From an uncultured SAR86 cluster bacterium (GTDB lineage Bacteria; Pseudomonadota; Gammaproteobacteria; Magnimaribacterales; AG-339-G14): a DNA stretch of 46,404 bases. Position 1 is the stretch's first letter, and every line of letters begins with the position of its first letter. The position numbers and the translations under genes are program-made. The stretch is taken from contig CACESE010000009.1 in assembly GCA_902562135.1 (NCBI GenBank), positions 1-46,404 on the forward strand, in the 5' to 3' direction. The notes under the pieces are model-generated. The model had not been told where the DNA came from. It searched no databases and saw only the letters and a list, made by a program, of their open reading frames with translations. Shown piece by piece: positions 33,058 to 43,845 of this stretch.

Positions 33058-34148
33058 GTAGACCAACCATCGCCGAGATAAATCTTCAAGCGTTAAAAAA
33101 TAACGTAAAGAAGTTAAAAAAAATATCAACTTCAAAACTTTACCCTGTAGTAAAGGCAAATGCTTATGGTCATGGATTAAAACAGGTAATAAAAACAATC
33201 AATAATTTAGTATCAGGATTTTGTGTCGCTACTTTTGAGGAAGCTATAGAACTTAAAAAGTTAACGACCAAAAGTGTCTTATGTATGGAGGGGCCTTATG
33301 ATTTGAAAGAATTAAATATTTTTGAAAAAAATCATATCGACTATGTAATTCATTCTTCCTATCAAATTGCTTTGCTTAAAAAATTCAATAAATCATTTCT
33401 TTCAAAGAAAAATAAAATTTGGATTAAATTTGATACTGGAATGAATCGGTTAGGTTTCATAGAAAGCGAAATAATCAATGCCTTTTCAAATATTCTAGAG
33501 TTTAAAAAAAATTTAGTCTTAATGAGTCACTTTTCCTCTGCAGCTTCAACAAAATCTTCAAAAAAAGAATCAAAAAACCAAATTAAAATTTTCAAAAAAT
33601 ATGAAACAAAAATAAAAAGGAACAAGCCAAATATTTTATTAAGTTTATGCAATTCTGGAGGCTTGCTTTTTTATAAAGAGTCTCATAAGGATATAGCAAG
33701 ACCAGGAATAAGTATTTATGGTAGTCAAGAAGGCTTGAAAAGAAATTATTTAGATTTAGAGCAAGTTATGACTTTGAAATCAAAATTTATAACTATCAAA
33801 AATGTTTCCAAAGGTTCTAGGGTTGGCTACGACGGAACTTGGAAAGCTAATACCGATTCAAAAATTGGAATTTTACCGATAGGTTATGCTGATGGTTATT
33901 CAACAGGTATGAGCAATCAGGCATATGTATTAGTAGACAATCAAAAAGCTCCGGTAGTTGGCAGAGTGTCTATGGATCTTACTGCCATTGATTTAACTTT
34001 GTTAAAAAAAGTAGACTATGACTCTAATGTTGTTCTCTGGGGCCCTGAATTAAAAATAGACAAGGTTGCAAAGTTTTGTGGAACTATTCCATATGAATTA
34101 ATGACATCTGTTTCTGAGAGGGTAAGAAGAAAGTTCATAGAAAAATAA
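33054..34148 (+). CDS. alr: alanine racemase Alr
   Basis: The 364-residue fold-type III PLP enzyme has the PLP lysine at Lys34 in Val-Lys-Ala-Asn-Ala-Tyr-Gly-His-Gly and the catalytic Tyr at about 259 in Gly-Tyr-Asp-Gly-Thr-Trp; Gly-Arg-Val-Ser-Met-Asp lies near 302. It makes D-Ala for Ddl. The TTG start overlaps the dnaB stop (TTGA), so translation is coupled. Some racemases use Gly-Gly-Thr-Trp where this one has Asp-Gly-Thr-Trp; otherwise typical. Confidence 0.96.
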   Translation: MSRPTIAEINLQALKNNVKKLKKISTSKLYPVVKANAYGHGLKQVIKTINNLVSGFCVATFEEAIELKKLTTKSVLCMEGPYDLKELNIFEKNHIDYVIHSSYQIALLKKFNKSFLSKKNKIWIKFDTGMNRLGFIESEIINAFSNILEFKKNLVLMSHFSSAASTKSSKKESKNQIKIFKKYETKIKRNKPNILLSLCNSGGLLFYKESHKDIARPGISIYGSQEGLKRNYLDLEQVMTLKSKFITIKNVSKGSRVGYDGTWKANTDSKIGILPIGYADGYSTGMSNQAYVLVDNQKAPVVGRVSMDLTAIDLTLLKKVDYDSNVVLWGPELKIDKVAKFCGTIPYELMTSVSERVRRKFIEK

Positions 34149-34181
34149 GGTTATCTAAAAAAATTATAAAGGACATTAATC

Positions 34182-34211
34182 TTTACAAAAAATATGCAAA
34201 TAGAAGATAAT
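34182..34211 (+). promoter_or_regulatory. candidate promoter for a leaderless transcript
   Basis: TTTACA (34182-34187) and GATAAT (34206-34211) are 18 bases apart. A start six or seven bases after the -10 falls on the ATG at 34217, and no Shine-Dalgarno precedes that ATG, so the mRNA is probably leaderless. Confidence 0.45.
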
Positions 34212-34216
34212 TAGTT

Positions 34217-35305
34217 ATGAAAATTGATTACCTAAAAGAAACTCCAAGAAAACTTAAAGAATTTCCAGTAGAAAATGACTTAAATTTGTCCGAACAGGAA
34301 GTCCATGATGTGGCTGAAATTTTTCAAACTCCTTTGACAGGTGCCTACAACTGGGATTACACAGTTCAAGATAATAGGATAAAAAAACTTTACGAACTTG
34401 GTAAAGAACTTAATTGGAATGTAGAAAAAGATATTGATTGGAATAGGCCTCTTCCTGAAAAAGCAGAAACGCCTCCTGAAATTTTTTGGGATCAATATGA
34501 ACCTTATCAAAAACTTTCTAACGAAGAAAAATTCGAATTTTTAAGACATAGAGGAGCTTGGTCATTAAGTCAATTTCTTCATGGCGAGCAAGGAGCGCTG
34601 CTAGTTGCTTCTCAACTAGTATCTTGTGCTCCTACTTTCAATGCTAAATTATATGCGGCTTCACAAACTTTTGATGAAGCTAGACACGTAGAAGCTTTTA
34701 ATAAATATTTACAAACTAGACAAGGATTAATGTATCCAGTTGGACATGGCTTAAAATCTCTTTTAGATAAAATCTTAACTGATCCAAGATGGGACTTAAA
34801 ATTTATAGGTATGCAGATAATAATTGAAGGTCTAGCGCTCGCTGCATTTAATTTAGCCAAACAAACCTCAAATGATCCAGTATTTAGAGATATGCTTTAC
34901 TTAATAATTAGAGACGAAGCAAGGCATGTAACTTTTGGTGTTAATTATCTTGAAGAATATTTGAAAAATTTATCCCAAGATGAGTTAGAAGAAAGAGCGC
35001 TTTTTGCTTACGAAGCCTGTGTTGTGATGCGAGGCAGACTGCTTTCAGCAGAAGTGTATGAAAAATTTGGTTGGAATGTCGAGGAAGCTCTTGAATTTCA
35101 ATCTAAAACAGATGTAACCAATAATTTCCAACATTTGCTTTTTACCCGCGTAGTTCCAAATCTTTCAAGGATAGGTTTAATTACTGAAAAAGTAAGACCT
35201 CTTTATGAAGAGCTTGGAGTATTAGAATATGAAAGTTGGCCAACTGATGGAGATATTGATTGGGTTTCTTTAAAACAGCCTCTGGATTTATCTGAATCTG
35301 CATAA
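34217..35305 (+). CDS. ferritin-like diiron-carboxylate protein (R2/desaturase type), function unknown
   Basis: The 362-residue helical protein carries two copies of the diiron motif Glu-X29-Glu-X2-His: Glu124, Glu154, His157 and Glu204, Glu234, His237, the second Glu of each lying in Asp-Glu-Ala-Arg-His. This spacing is that of ribonucleotide reductase R2, acyl-ACP desaturase and related oxygenases. There is no membrane segment, so it is cytoplasmic. Known members of the superfamily oxidise amines, fatty acids or protein radicals; I cannot tell which applies. It stands alone between alr and pyrG with its own promoter. A true R2 would be expected near an R1 gene, and none is visible in this window. 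Confidence 0.8.
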   Translation: MKIDYLKETPRKLKEFPVENDLNLSEQEVHDVAEIFQTPLTGAYNWDYTVQDNRIKKLYELGKELNWNVEKDIDWNRPLPEKAETPPEIFWDQYEPYQKLSNEEKFEFLRHRGAWSLSQFLHGEQGALLVASQLVSCAPTFNAKLYAASQTFDEARHVEAFNKYLQTRQGLMYPVGHGLKSLLDKILTDPRWDLKFIGMQIIIEGLALAAFNLAKQTSNDPVFRDMLYLIIRDEARHVTFGVNYLEEYLKNLSQDELEERALFAYEACVVMRGRLLSAEVYEKFGWNVEEALEFQSKTDVTNNFQHLLFTRVVPNLSRIGLITEKVRPLYEELGVLEYESWPTDGDIDWVSLKQPLDLSESA

Positions 35306-35322
35306 TAGTTTTAATTGAAGCA

Positions 35323-37802
<2,480 letters not shown>

Positions 37803-37806
<4 letters not shown>

Positions 37807-39080
37807 AAATTAAAAATATAAGATCTTTCGAAATCTTAGATTCTAGAGGTACGCCAACTGTTATGACCTCGTTAGAATTAGAAGATGGTACGTTAGAATT
37901 TGGTTATGTCCCTTCTGGAGCATCGACAGGTTCTAGAGAAGCAATCGAAAAAAGAGACGGAGGAAATAGCTTTGATGGAAAAGGTTTAAATCTTACGATT
38001 AAAAATGCAACTGATATTCTATTTCCTGAACTTATTGGTATGGATTTATCCAGTCTATTTGAATTTGATGCTAAATTAATTGAATTAGATGGTTCCGAAA
38101 ATAAAGAGCATTTTGGAGCTAACATCCTTCTTTCTCTTTCCTTAGCTGCTTGTAAAGCTCTTTCTTCTCACCAAAAAAAACCGCTTTATTCATATATTAA
38201 TGAAATCGCTTCATCAATTGGAATTGAAGCTGAAATAAGAGCTCCTTTAGCTATGATGAATATTTTAAATGGAGGGGCACATGCTAATAATGGACTAGAT
38301 TTTCAGGAATTCATGATCCAACCTTCGGGATTTTCGACTTTTAAAGAAAGCATAATTTGTGGAGTAGAAGTTTTTCAAGAATTAAAAAAAATATTATCAA
38401 AAAAAGGTTTTTCTACAGCTGTTGGCGACGAAGGAGGGTTCGCTCCAAACATAAATTCATCTGAAGAGGCTTTAAATCTGATTTCCGAAGCCATCTCTTC
38501 TTCAGGGTATATAGTTGATGATCAAGTTACTTTTGCTCTTGATTGTGCGTCGACCGAAATCTATGAAGAAGGTGTTTACAATTTGAATGGTGAAAGTTTG
38601 TCTTCTAGTGAATTAATAAAATTTTTGGAAAGTTTAAGTAATAAATTCCCTTTAACCTCTATAGAGGATCCGCTAGATGAAAATGATTGGAATGGTTGGG
38701 TTGATCTCACAAACAATCTTGGAGATAAACTTCAAATTGTCGGTGATGATTTATTTGTTACGAACAAGCTTTTTTTAAAAAAGGGCATTGAATTAAAAGC
38801 AGGAAATTCAATACTGATAAAGATTAATCAAATTGGTTCTTTAAGTGAAACTTTAGAAACAATAAAATTAGCAAAAGATAATAATTATAACTGCATAATT
38901 TCTCATAGGTCAGGTGAGACAGAAGATAACTTCATCTCTGATCTAGTAGTGGGTACTGGTTTAGGTCAAATAAAAACTGGAGCTCCATCTAGATCAGATA
39001 GAACTTCAAAATACAACCGTTTACTTTATATAAATGAACTAGAAAATCTTAATTTTCGAGGGAAAAAAGAAATCACATAG
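37803..39080 (+). CDS. eno: enolase
   Basis: The 425-residue protein has the N-terminal Ser-Gly-Ala-Ser-Thr-Gly loop, Gly-Asp-Glu-Gly-Gly-Phe-Ala-Pro-Asn near 206, metal ligands in Ala-Leu-Asp-Cys-Ala, Glu-Asp-Pro and Gly-Asp-Asp, and Ser-His-Arg-Ser-Gly-Glu-Thr-Glu-Asp near 365. It interconverts 2-phosphoglycerate and phosphoenolpyruvate, the cosubstrate of KdsA and MurA encoded here. The Lys-Ile-Asn-Gln-Ile-Gly motif has Ile where many have Pro, Phe or Val. Confidence 0.97.
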
Positions 39081-39081
39081 A

Positions 39082-39300
39082 ATGATTTTTTTAAAAAAAT
39101 TTTGGACAATATTTTTACTTTTATCAATGACGTCAGTTTTTTTTTATTATACGATTAATATTTTCTTAGGAGATTATAGCTTTTCGGAAATCCGTAAGTT
39201 ATCAACAGATTTAGAAAACTTAAAAAATTCTAATGATGTTTTAGAAAATGAAAATAAAAATTTGCTAGATAATTTCAAAGAATCTGATAAAAATAAGTAA
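39082..39300 (+). CDS. ftsB: cell division protein FtsB
   Basis: A 72-residue protein with one membrane helix (about 7-25) and a periplasmic heptad coil with repeated Leu/Asn (Leu-Glu-Asn-Leu-Lys, Leu-Glu-Asn-Glu-Asn-Lys-Asn-Leu). Topology and place between eno and ispD identify FtsB (DivIC family), partner of FtsL and FtsQ. It is shorter than E. coli FtsB (103) and ends soon after the coil, so the C-terminal segment that docks on FtsQ appears trimmed, in keeping with the missing ftsQ. Confidence 0.87.
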   Translation: MIFLKKFWTIFLLLSMTSVFFYYTINIFLGDYSFSEIRKLSTDLENLKNSNDVLENENKNLLDNFKESDKNK

Positions 39301-39307
39301 ATATCCT

Positions 39308-40021
39308 ATGAGTGAAGAATATCTTGCCTTAATACCTGCAGCCGGAGTAGGTTCAAGAGCACAATTGAAGCTGGCAAAACAGTTCACTGAAATAGGATCA
39401 AAAACAATAATCGAATATGCTTTGGACCCATTTTTGGCTGACGAAAATTGTAAAAAAATATGTGTGGTAACACAGGAAGATAATGATGTTTGGACCTCGT
39501 TGCCAATTTCTGGTCATGAAAAGATTGTATCTTGCATAGGTGGAGAAACTAGAATGCAGTCAGTGCTCAAAGGACTTGAATACCTTATGGAGACCGAGGA
39601 AAAGGGCACCTTAGTTGCCATTCACGACGCCGCAAGACCGTGTCTTTTGAATTCAGATTTAAAAAAGTTAATTGACTTTGCTGCGGATGAAATGAAAGAT
39701 GAAGGGCAAGGAGTATTTCTAGCTCATCAACCTCCAGAAAGCGTAAGTTTAGGTGATAAGAATAAGGTAACAAAGAGTTTGGACCGTTCAAAAGTCTGGT
39801 TATCTGCAACTCCTCAAGTATTTTTTTTAGAAGATATTCTTAAAGCAGTTGAAAATGCAAAAGAAACAGATAAGTTCTTTTCTGATGAAGTTGGCGCTGC
39901 TTTCAGCTTTTATAAAAGCAACATAACTCCAATCTTATCTGACAGGATGAATATAAAGGTTACAAAAAAAGAAGATTTAGTTCTTGTTGAGCAGTATCTC
40001 AAGCTCTCTGGAAGGTTGTGA
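39308..40021 (+). CDS. ispD: MEP cytidylyltransferase IspD
   Basis: The 237-residue nucleotidyltransferase has Pro-Ala-Ala-Gly-Val-Gly-Ser-Arg at 9-16, Ile-His-Asp-Ala-Ala-Arg-Pro-Cys near 102 and Asp-Glu-Val-Gly-Ala near 195. It activates methylerythritol phosphate with CTP in isoprenoid synthesis. In the family motif Pro-Lys-Gln the Pro is replaced by Ala (Leu-Ala-Lys-Gln), a mild oddity. Its stop overlaps the GTG start of ispF. Confidence 0.95.
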   Translation: MSEEYLALIPAAGVGSRAQLKLAKQFTEIGSKTIIEYALDPFLADENCKKICVVTQEDNDVWTSLPISGHEKIVSCIGGETRMQSVLKGLEYLMETEEKGTLVAIHDAARPCLLNSDLKKLIDFAADEMKDEGQGVFLAHQPPESVSLGDKNKVTKSLDRSKVWLSATPQVFFLEDILKAVENAKETDKFFSDEVGAAFSFYKSNITPILSDRMNIKVTKKEDLVLVEQYLKLSGRL

Positions 40022-40497
40022 CTAGTTTTAGGATCGGAAGTGGTTTTGATGCTCATAAAATTGAGAGGGGGAAAGGGTTTACCCTTGCAGGAGTTTTTAT
40101 TTCTTGCTCGCATAAAATAATTGCTCATTCAGATGGAGACATAATTTCACACTCAGTTTGTGATGCCTTACTGGGAGCAGCCAATTTAGGAGATATTGGA
40201 CAACACTTTCCAAATACACTAGATTTTAAAAATGTTTCAGGCGAGAAAATGATTCGTTCGGTTTTAAAAAAAATAAAAGAAAAAAATTACAAAATTTCTA
40301 ATATAGATATTACTTATATTGGAGAGATTCCAAATATAAGTAATTCTAAAAATAAAATTGTTAAAAATCTTTCCAAGTATCTTAAAATAAATGAGGAGCT
40401 AATTTCTTTAAAAGCTACCACAACTGATAAGTTAGGATTCATAGGAAAAAAAGAAGGGGTAGCTTGTTTGTCAAATGTTCTCATTTATAAGGCTTAA
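40018..40497 (+). CDS. ispF: 2-C-methyl-D-erythritol 2,4-cyclodiphosphate synthase IspF
   Basis: The 159-residue protein has Gly-Ser-Gly-Phe-Asp-Ala-His near 7 (zinc ligands Asp and His), His-Ser-Asp-Gly-Asp near 38, Gly-Asp-Ile-Gly-Gln-His-Phe-Pro near 60 and Ala-Thr-Thr-Thr-Asp-Lys-Leu-Gly near 133. It catalyses the cyclisation step after IspD and IspE. Start is GTG. truD, which follows ispF in E. coli, is absent, so surE is coupled directly. Confidence 0.96.
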   Translation: MTSFRIGSGFDAHKIERGKGFTLAGVFISCSHKIIAHSDGDIISHSVCDALLGAANLGDIGQHFPNTLDFKNVSGEKMIRSVLKKIKEKNYKISNIDITYIGEIPNISNSKNKIVKNLSKYLKINEELISLKATTTDKLGFIGKKEGVACLSNVLIYKA

Positions 40498-41177
40498 TGA
40501 ACATACTTTTAACTAACGACGATGGAATTGATCACTCTGGTATTAAATCTCTTTTTCTTGAGTTAGATAAAAATCATAATGTTTTTGTTATGGCGCCTGA
40601 TAGGAATAGAAGTGGATTTGGAAGTGCTATTACTTTTTTAACTGAAACAAATGCTAAAAAATTAGAGGAAAATATTTATTCTTTAGACGGAACGCCTGTA
40701 GATTGTGTAAAGAATGCTCTGGAATATTTCTGTCCTTTCACTCCAGACATTGTAGTTTCAGGAATTAATCCAGGACCTAATTTAGGACCCGTCTTACTAT
40801 ATTCTGGTACGGTAGGAGCAGCTTTTGAGGGAAGAAATTTAAAATTTCCTCCAATAGCTGTATCGGTTGCTTCTTTTGAAATTAGTGATTACAGTTTTGC
40901 AGCAAGTATAGTAAGTCAAATATTAAAAAAAATTAACACTATTGATTTAGAGCCTGGTTCAATTTTAAATTTGAATGTTCCTGATCATAATAAGTTTAAA
41001 ACTCCAGAATTGAAGATCACTAAAACTTATTTGGAAGAACAATATCAAATTGAAGAAATTTTTTTAAACGACCAGAAATGTATAGAGGAAGGTTTCATTT
41101 CACTTTCTCCTATAAAATTGGAAACTGTCTCGTCAAAAAATTTTAGTTCTCTTTCTAGTTTATTAGATGAGTTTTGA
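40497..41177 (+). CDS. surE: 5'/3'-nucleotidase SurE
   Basis: The 226-residue protein begins with Asn-Ile-Leu-Leu-Thr-Asn-Asp-Asp-Gly-Ile, whose Asp-Asp pair binds the metal, then Ala-Pro-Asp-Arg-Asn-Arg-Ser-Gly near 36 and Ser-Gly-Ile-Asn-Pro-Gly-Pro-Asn near 90. It dephosphorylates nucleoside monophosphates. It is shorter than E. coli SurE (253). It shares one base with ispF and overlaps pcm by 11 bases. Confidence 0.95.
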   Translation: MNILLTNDDGIDHSGIKSLFLELDKNHNVFVMAPDRNRSGFGSAITFLTETNAKKLEENIYSLDGTPVDCVKNALEYFCPFTPDIVVSGINPGPNLGPVLLYSGTVGAAFEGRNLKFPPIAVSVASFEISDYSFAASIVSQILKKINTIDLEPGSILNLNVPDHNKFKTPELKITKTYLEEQYQIEEIFLNDQKCIEEGFISLSPIKLETVSSKNFSSLSSLLDEF

Positions 41178-41859
41178 AAAAAAAACAGATCTAAATTATC
41201 AGAGGGCAAGACAGTCTATGGTTGAAGAAATTTCTTCTAAAGGAATTTCTGATTTAAGAGTGTTAGAAGCCTTTTTGAAGACCCCAAGACATATGTTTAT
41301 CGACGGTGCTTTTTCTTCAAGAGCTTATCAGGACATGTCTTTGCCTATTGGGTACCACCAAACAATCTCTCAGCCATTTGTCGTAGCGAGAATGGTTGAG
41401 TTGATTTTAAAAGGAAATATCTTTCAAAAGTCACCACTTGGCACTATTTTAGAAATTGGCACTGGATGTGGGTATCAAACTGCTATTCTTTCAAATTTTT
41501 GCAGAAAAGTTTTTTCTATTGAGAGAATTTCCCCTCTGGCCGAAAGAGCTAAGGCTAACTTGCAATCTGCTGGCATAAAAAACTATCTTATTAGATGTGC
41601 TGATGGATCATTAGGTTGGCCAACATTTAAAAAATTCGATGCAATAATTTGCTCTGCTGTTTCTAATAATGTTCCTGATCCGTTGATAAAACAATTAAAT
41701 GTTTCTGGAAAGCTAATCTGCCCAGTAGGAAATGAAAAAAATCAAAATTTAGTGCTAATTGAAAAAAAGGAAAAAAAAGAAATAATTAGAAAAGTTTTGG
41801 ACCCAGTTTTATTTGTGCCAATGCTTCCAGGTATTGTAAATGACGATAAGGTCAAGTAA
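41167..41859 (+). CDS. pcm: protein-L-isoaspartate O-methyltransferase
   Basis: This 230-residue SAM methyltransferase has Leu-Pro-Ile-Gly-Tyr-His-Gln-Thr-Ile-Ser-Gln-Pro near 60 and the SAM loop Glu-Ile-Gly-Thr-Gly-Cys-Gly-Tyr-Gln-Thr near 96. It starts repair of isoaspartyl residues in aged proteins. surE-pcm is conserved, but nlpD and rpoS, normally next in gammaproteobacteria, do not follow. Confidence 0.95.
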   Translation: MSFEKKTDLNYQRARQSMVEEISSKGISDLRVLEAFLKTPRHMFIDGAFSSRAYQDMSLPIGYHQTISQPFVVARMVELILKGNIFQKSPLGTILEIGTGCGYQTAILSNFCRKVFSIERISPLAERAKANLQSAGIKNYLIRCADGSLGWPTFKKFDAIICSAVSNNVPDPLIKQLNVSGKLICPVGNEKNQNLVLIEKKEKKEIIRKVLDPVLFVPMLPGIVNDDKVK

Positions 41860-41903
41860 TAAAGTATAGAAACTAAATGAAGTGAGATGTAAAATAAACC
41901 ATT

Positions 41904-42113
41904 ATGCAGCATTTAAACAATTTCTTTAAAGATCATCTTTCAAAATGGGCCTCAGTCTGGTTTGGGCTTCTCTTTTGGGGAAGTATTTTTAGCGCTTTTC
42001 TAATATTATTTTTTCAAAATATAGACAATAACTATTTATACGTAGTTGGTTATTTTTTTGGATTTTTATTTGGAATTATTTCTAAAATTAATAAATGGTC
42101 ATGGATAAACTAG
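41904..42113 (+). CDS. hypothetical two-helix membrane peptide
   Basis: I do not recognise this 69-residue protein. It has an N-terminal amphipathic stretch with His and Lys, a membrane helix at about 18-38 and another at about 45-61, with a short Asn-rich loop between and a Lys/Trp C terminus. Its last 19 bases overlap the following histidine-box gene, suggesting coupled translation and perhaps a shared membrane complex. No clear Shine-Dalgarno is seen at its ATG. Confidence 0.65.
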   Translation: MQHLNNFFKDHLSKWASVWFGLLFWGSIFSAFLILFFQNIDNNYLYVVGYFFGFLFGIISKINKWSWIN

Positions 42114-43039
42114 CATTTCAAGAAAATTTAAATCAGCAAGATTTTATTCAAGATCATGACCTTTCTTTGGAGGCTGAGAAGAAAATAGCTCGATCTTTCA
42201 TGGGAAGAATTGAATGGGAGATGATCGTAATTGGTCTTTCTCAATTTATTGTTTGGCTTGGAGTCTGGGGATTAGTTCTAAATGGGTTAATGCCTCTTTG
42301 GCTCGGCTTTTTCATTTTATTGATATCAACTACTTTTGCATATCTACCTTCTCATGCTGGTCAGCATGGACATCTTTCTGGTAATAAAAAAAATTTAGAG
42401 TGGTTAGATTTTGTAGTTGGTCAAATTTCTTTAATTCCGCTCGCTCAATCCCATGACATCCTAAAAGTTACTCATTTAAAACATCATGCACACACCAACG
42501 ACCCCAGTCGTGATCCTGACTACACACATACTCATACAAGAAGTTGGTTTGAATCAGCACTTATAGTTCATAATCAAACCGGAGATAGAAGTGAGAGTCT
42601 CAATCAAATGATAGAAACTTGGATGGATACTGAACCTAAATTTAAAGAGGCTGTTGATAGAGGAACTTTATTTTCTCTAGGATTTTTTGTGATTCAAATT
42701 GTAATGGCAATTAATTTTCCCTTAGAAACTTTATTTTTGTGGTGGTTGCCTAGAAAATTTACCGTTTCGTATTTAGGAGTAATTTTTTCTCACATGCCTC
42801 ATCGTGATTTACCCATTGGAAGGCATGCAGATACAAGGTTTTGGGCAAATGGGATTATTAGATTTTTTAACCACTCGATGCAGATTCATGCAATGCATCA
42901 TATGTACCCAAAAATTTGTCATCATGACGAACCGAAAGCAATAGAAGCTTTAAGACCTTTCATGATAGAAAGGGGGATACCAGGAGCAGATAAAATTCCT
43001 GAGAAGATTACTAATAATCCTCTTACAAGCTTAAGTTAA
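42095..43039 (+). CDS. membrane histidine-box oxygenase (fatty acid desaturase / carotenoid ketolase-hydroxylase superfamily)
   Basis: The 314-residue protein has two hydrophobic hairpins and the three di-iron histidine clusters of this superfamily: His-Ala-Gly-Gln-His-Gly-His near 93-99, His-Leu-Lys-His-His-Ala-His near 129-135 and His-Ala-Met-His-His near 268-272; an extra His-Met-Pro-His-Arg lies between the last two. The second box followed by Thr-Asn-Asp-Pro-Ser-Arg-Asp-Pro-Asp recalls beta-carotene ketolases, but a lipid desaturase is equally possible. It is translationally linked to the small membrane ORF before it. Start is ATG 42095 or 42101. Confidence 0.8.
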   Translation: MVMDKLAFQENLNQQDFIQDHDLSLEAEKKIARSFMGRIEWEMIVIGLSQFIVWLGVWGLVLNGLMPLWLGFFILLISTTFAYLPSHAGQHGHLSGNKKNLEWLDFVVGQISLIPLAQSHDILKVTHLKHHAHTNDPSRDPDYTHTHTRSWFESALIVHNQTGDRSESLNQMIETWMDTEPKFKEAVDRGTLFSLGFFVIQIVMAINFPLETLFLWWLPRKFTVSYLGVIFSHMPHRDLPIGRHADTRFWANGIIRFFNHSMQIHAMHHMYPKICHHDEPKAIEALRPFMIERGIPGADKIPEKITNNPLTSLS

Positions 43040-43041
43040 TT

Positions 43042-43476
43042 TTAAATCTTGTCTAAAGGGGTTGCTCCATCAGCAACTTCGGTTGGTTGTATCGTATGAA
43101 GTAAAGTTGCGGCAAGCTTGTTTTCAGAATTAAATAGCTTTCCTTCAACCGTAGCAAGTTTTTTACCCAATTTTATTATTTTAACTTCTATAGTGGCTTC
43201 ACCTAAGGGCACGGGTCTATGAAAAAGGACATGTAAATCAGTTGTGAGTGGTCTAAATTTAAATTCGTATGCACTAATGATTACCATAGCTGTAGCATCA
43301 TCAAGCGCAGCGGTTATCATCCCACCTTGAACCATATTCATTGGGTTTGAAGTTTCTTTGGGAAAGGTAACTTTAAATTTATAAATATCACCCTCAGTTT
43401 CAATATATTCTAAATTTAAAAATTCAGCTGTTTTTCCTGGCTTTTTTTTATTTAACCAATCAAGTGATATGTCCAT
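43042..43476 (-). CDS. hotdog-fold thioesterase (PaaI/YbgC-like)
   Basis: The 144 residues fit a single hotdog domain with the 4HBT/PaaI signature Asn-Met-Val-Gln-Gly-Gly-Met-Ile-Thr-Ala-Ala-Leu-Asp-Asp-Ala near 49-63 and a following Thr-Asp-Leu-His-Val-Leu-Phe-His-Arg-Pro strand. Such enzymes hydrolyse acyl-CoA esters; the substrate is not evident. A good GAGGAG ribosome site precedes the ATG. It lies 22 bases downstream of fdxA, so the two are probably cotranscribed. Confidence 0.85.
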   Translation of the reverse strand: MDISLDWLNKKKPGKTAEFLNLEYIETEGDIYKFKVTFPKETSNPMNMVQGGMITAALDDATAMVIISAYEFKFRPLTTDLHVLFHRPVPLGEATIEVKIIKLGKKLATVEGKLFNSENKLAATLLHTIQPTEVADGATPLDKI

Positions 43477-43498
43477 TTGTCTCCTCGTTGCTGATAAA

Positions 43499-43825
43499 TT
43501 AATCTAAAATTAATGCTTCTATTTTATTTTTAGATTGTGCCCAGTTTTCAGCATCTGGAAGAGCATCTTTTTTTTCTGAGATATTTGGCCAAATTTTTGA
43601 ATATTTTTCATTTATCTTTATAAATTCAATTTCGTCTGCGGGAACTTCGTCTTCTGCATATATTGCATTTACAGGGCATTCAGGTTCACATAAACCACAA
43701 TCAATGCATTCTTCTGGATCAATAACTAGTGTATTTTCACCTTCATAAAAACAATCTACAGGACAAACTTCAACACAGTCTGTGTGCTTACAATTTATGC
43801 AAGCTTGCCCAACAATAAAAGTCAT
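43499..43825 (-). CDS. fdxA: 7Fe ferredoxin FdxA
   Basis: From the ATG at 43825 the protein is 108 residues, the normal FdxA length; an upstream extension to 43894 is open but overlaps pncC and looks unlike the family. Cysteines at 9, 12, 17, 21 and 40, 43, 46, 50 (Cys-Ile-Asn-Cys, Cys-Val-Glu-Val-Cys-Pro, Cys-Ile-Asp-Cys-Gly-Leu-Cys) supply one 3Fe-4S and one 4Fe-4S cluster. It is a cytosolic electron carrier; partner unknown. It diverges from pncC across 20 bases, which hold a single symmetric -10-like palindrome. Confidence 0.93.
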   Translation of the reverse strand: MTFIVGQACINCKHTDCVEVCPVDCFYEGENTLVIDPEECIDCGLCEPECPVNAIYAEDEVPADEIEFIKINEKYSKIWPNISEKKDALPDAENWAQSKNKIEALILD

Positions 43826-43828
43826 AGA

Positions 43829-43842
43829 TAAATTATAATTTA
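43829..43842. promoter_or_regulatory. symmetric divergent -10 element of fdxA and pncC
   Basis: TAAATTATAATTTA is a perfect 14-base palindrome that contains TATAAT on both strands. On each strand exactly six bases separate TATAAT from the ATG (pncC at 43846, fdxA at 43825), so transcripts in both directions would be leaderless. No Shine-Dalgarno precedes either gene. No good -35 was found on either side. Confidence 0.5.
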
Positions 43843-43845
43843 AAT

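Noticed and set aside
34217-35305. Class I ribonucleotide reductase small subunit (nrdB)
   Set aside because: The diiron motifs fit the superfamily, but no nrdA lies nearby and I could not identify the R2-specific radical Tyr context, so I kept a general call.
42095-43039. Specific assignment as beta-carotene ketolase CrtW
   Set aside because: The second histidine box looks similar, but no carotenoid genes are nearby and desaturases share the same boxes.
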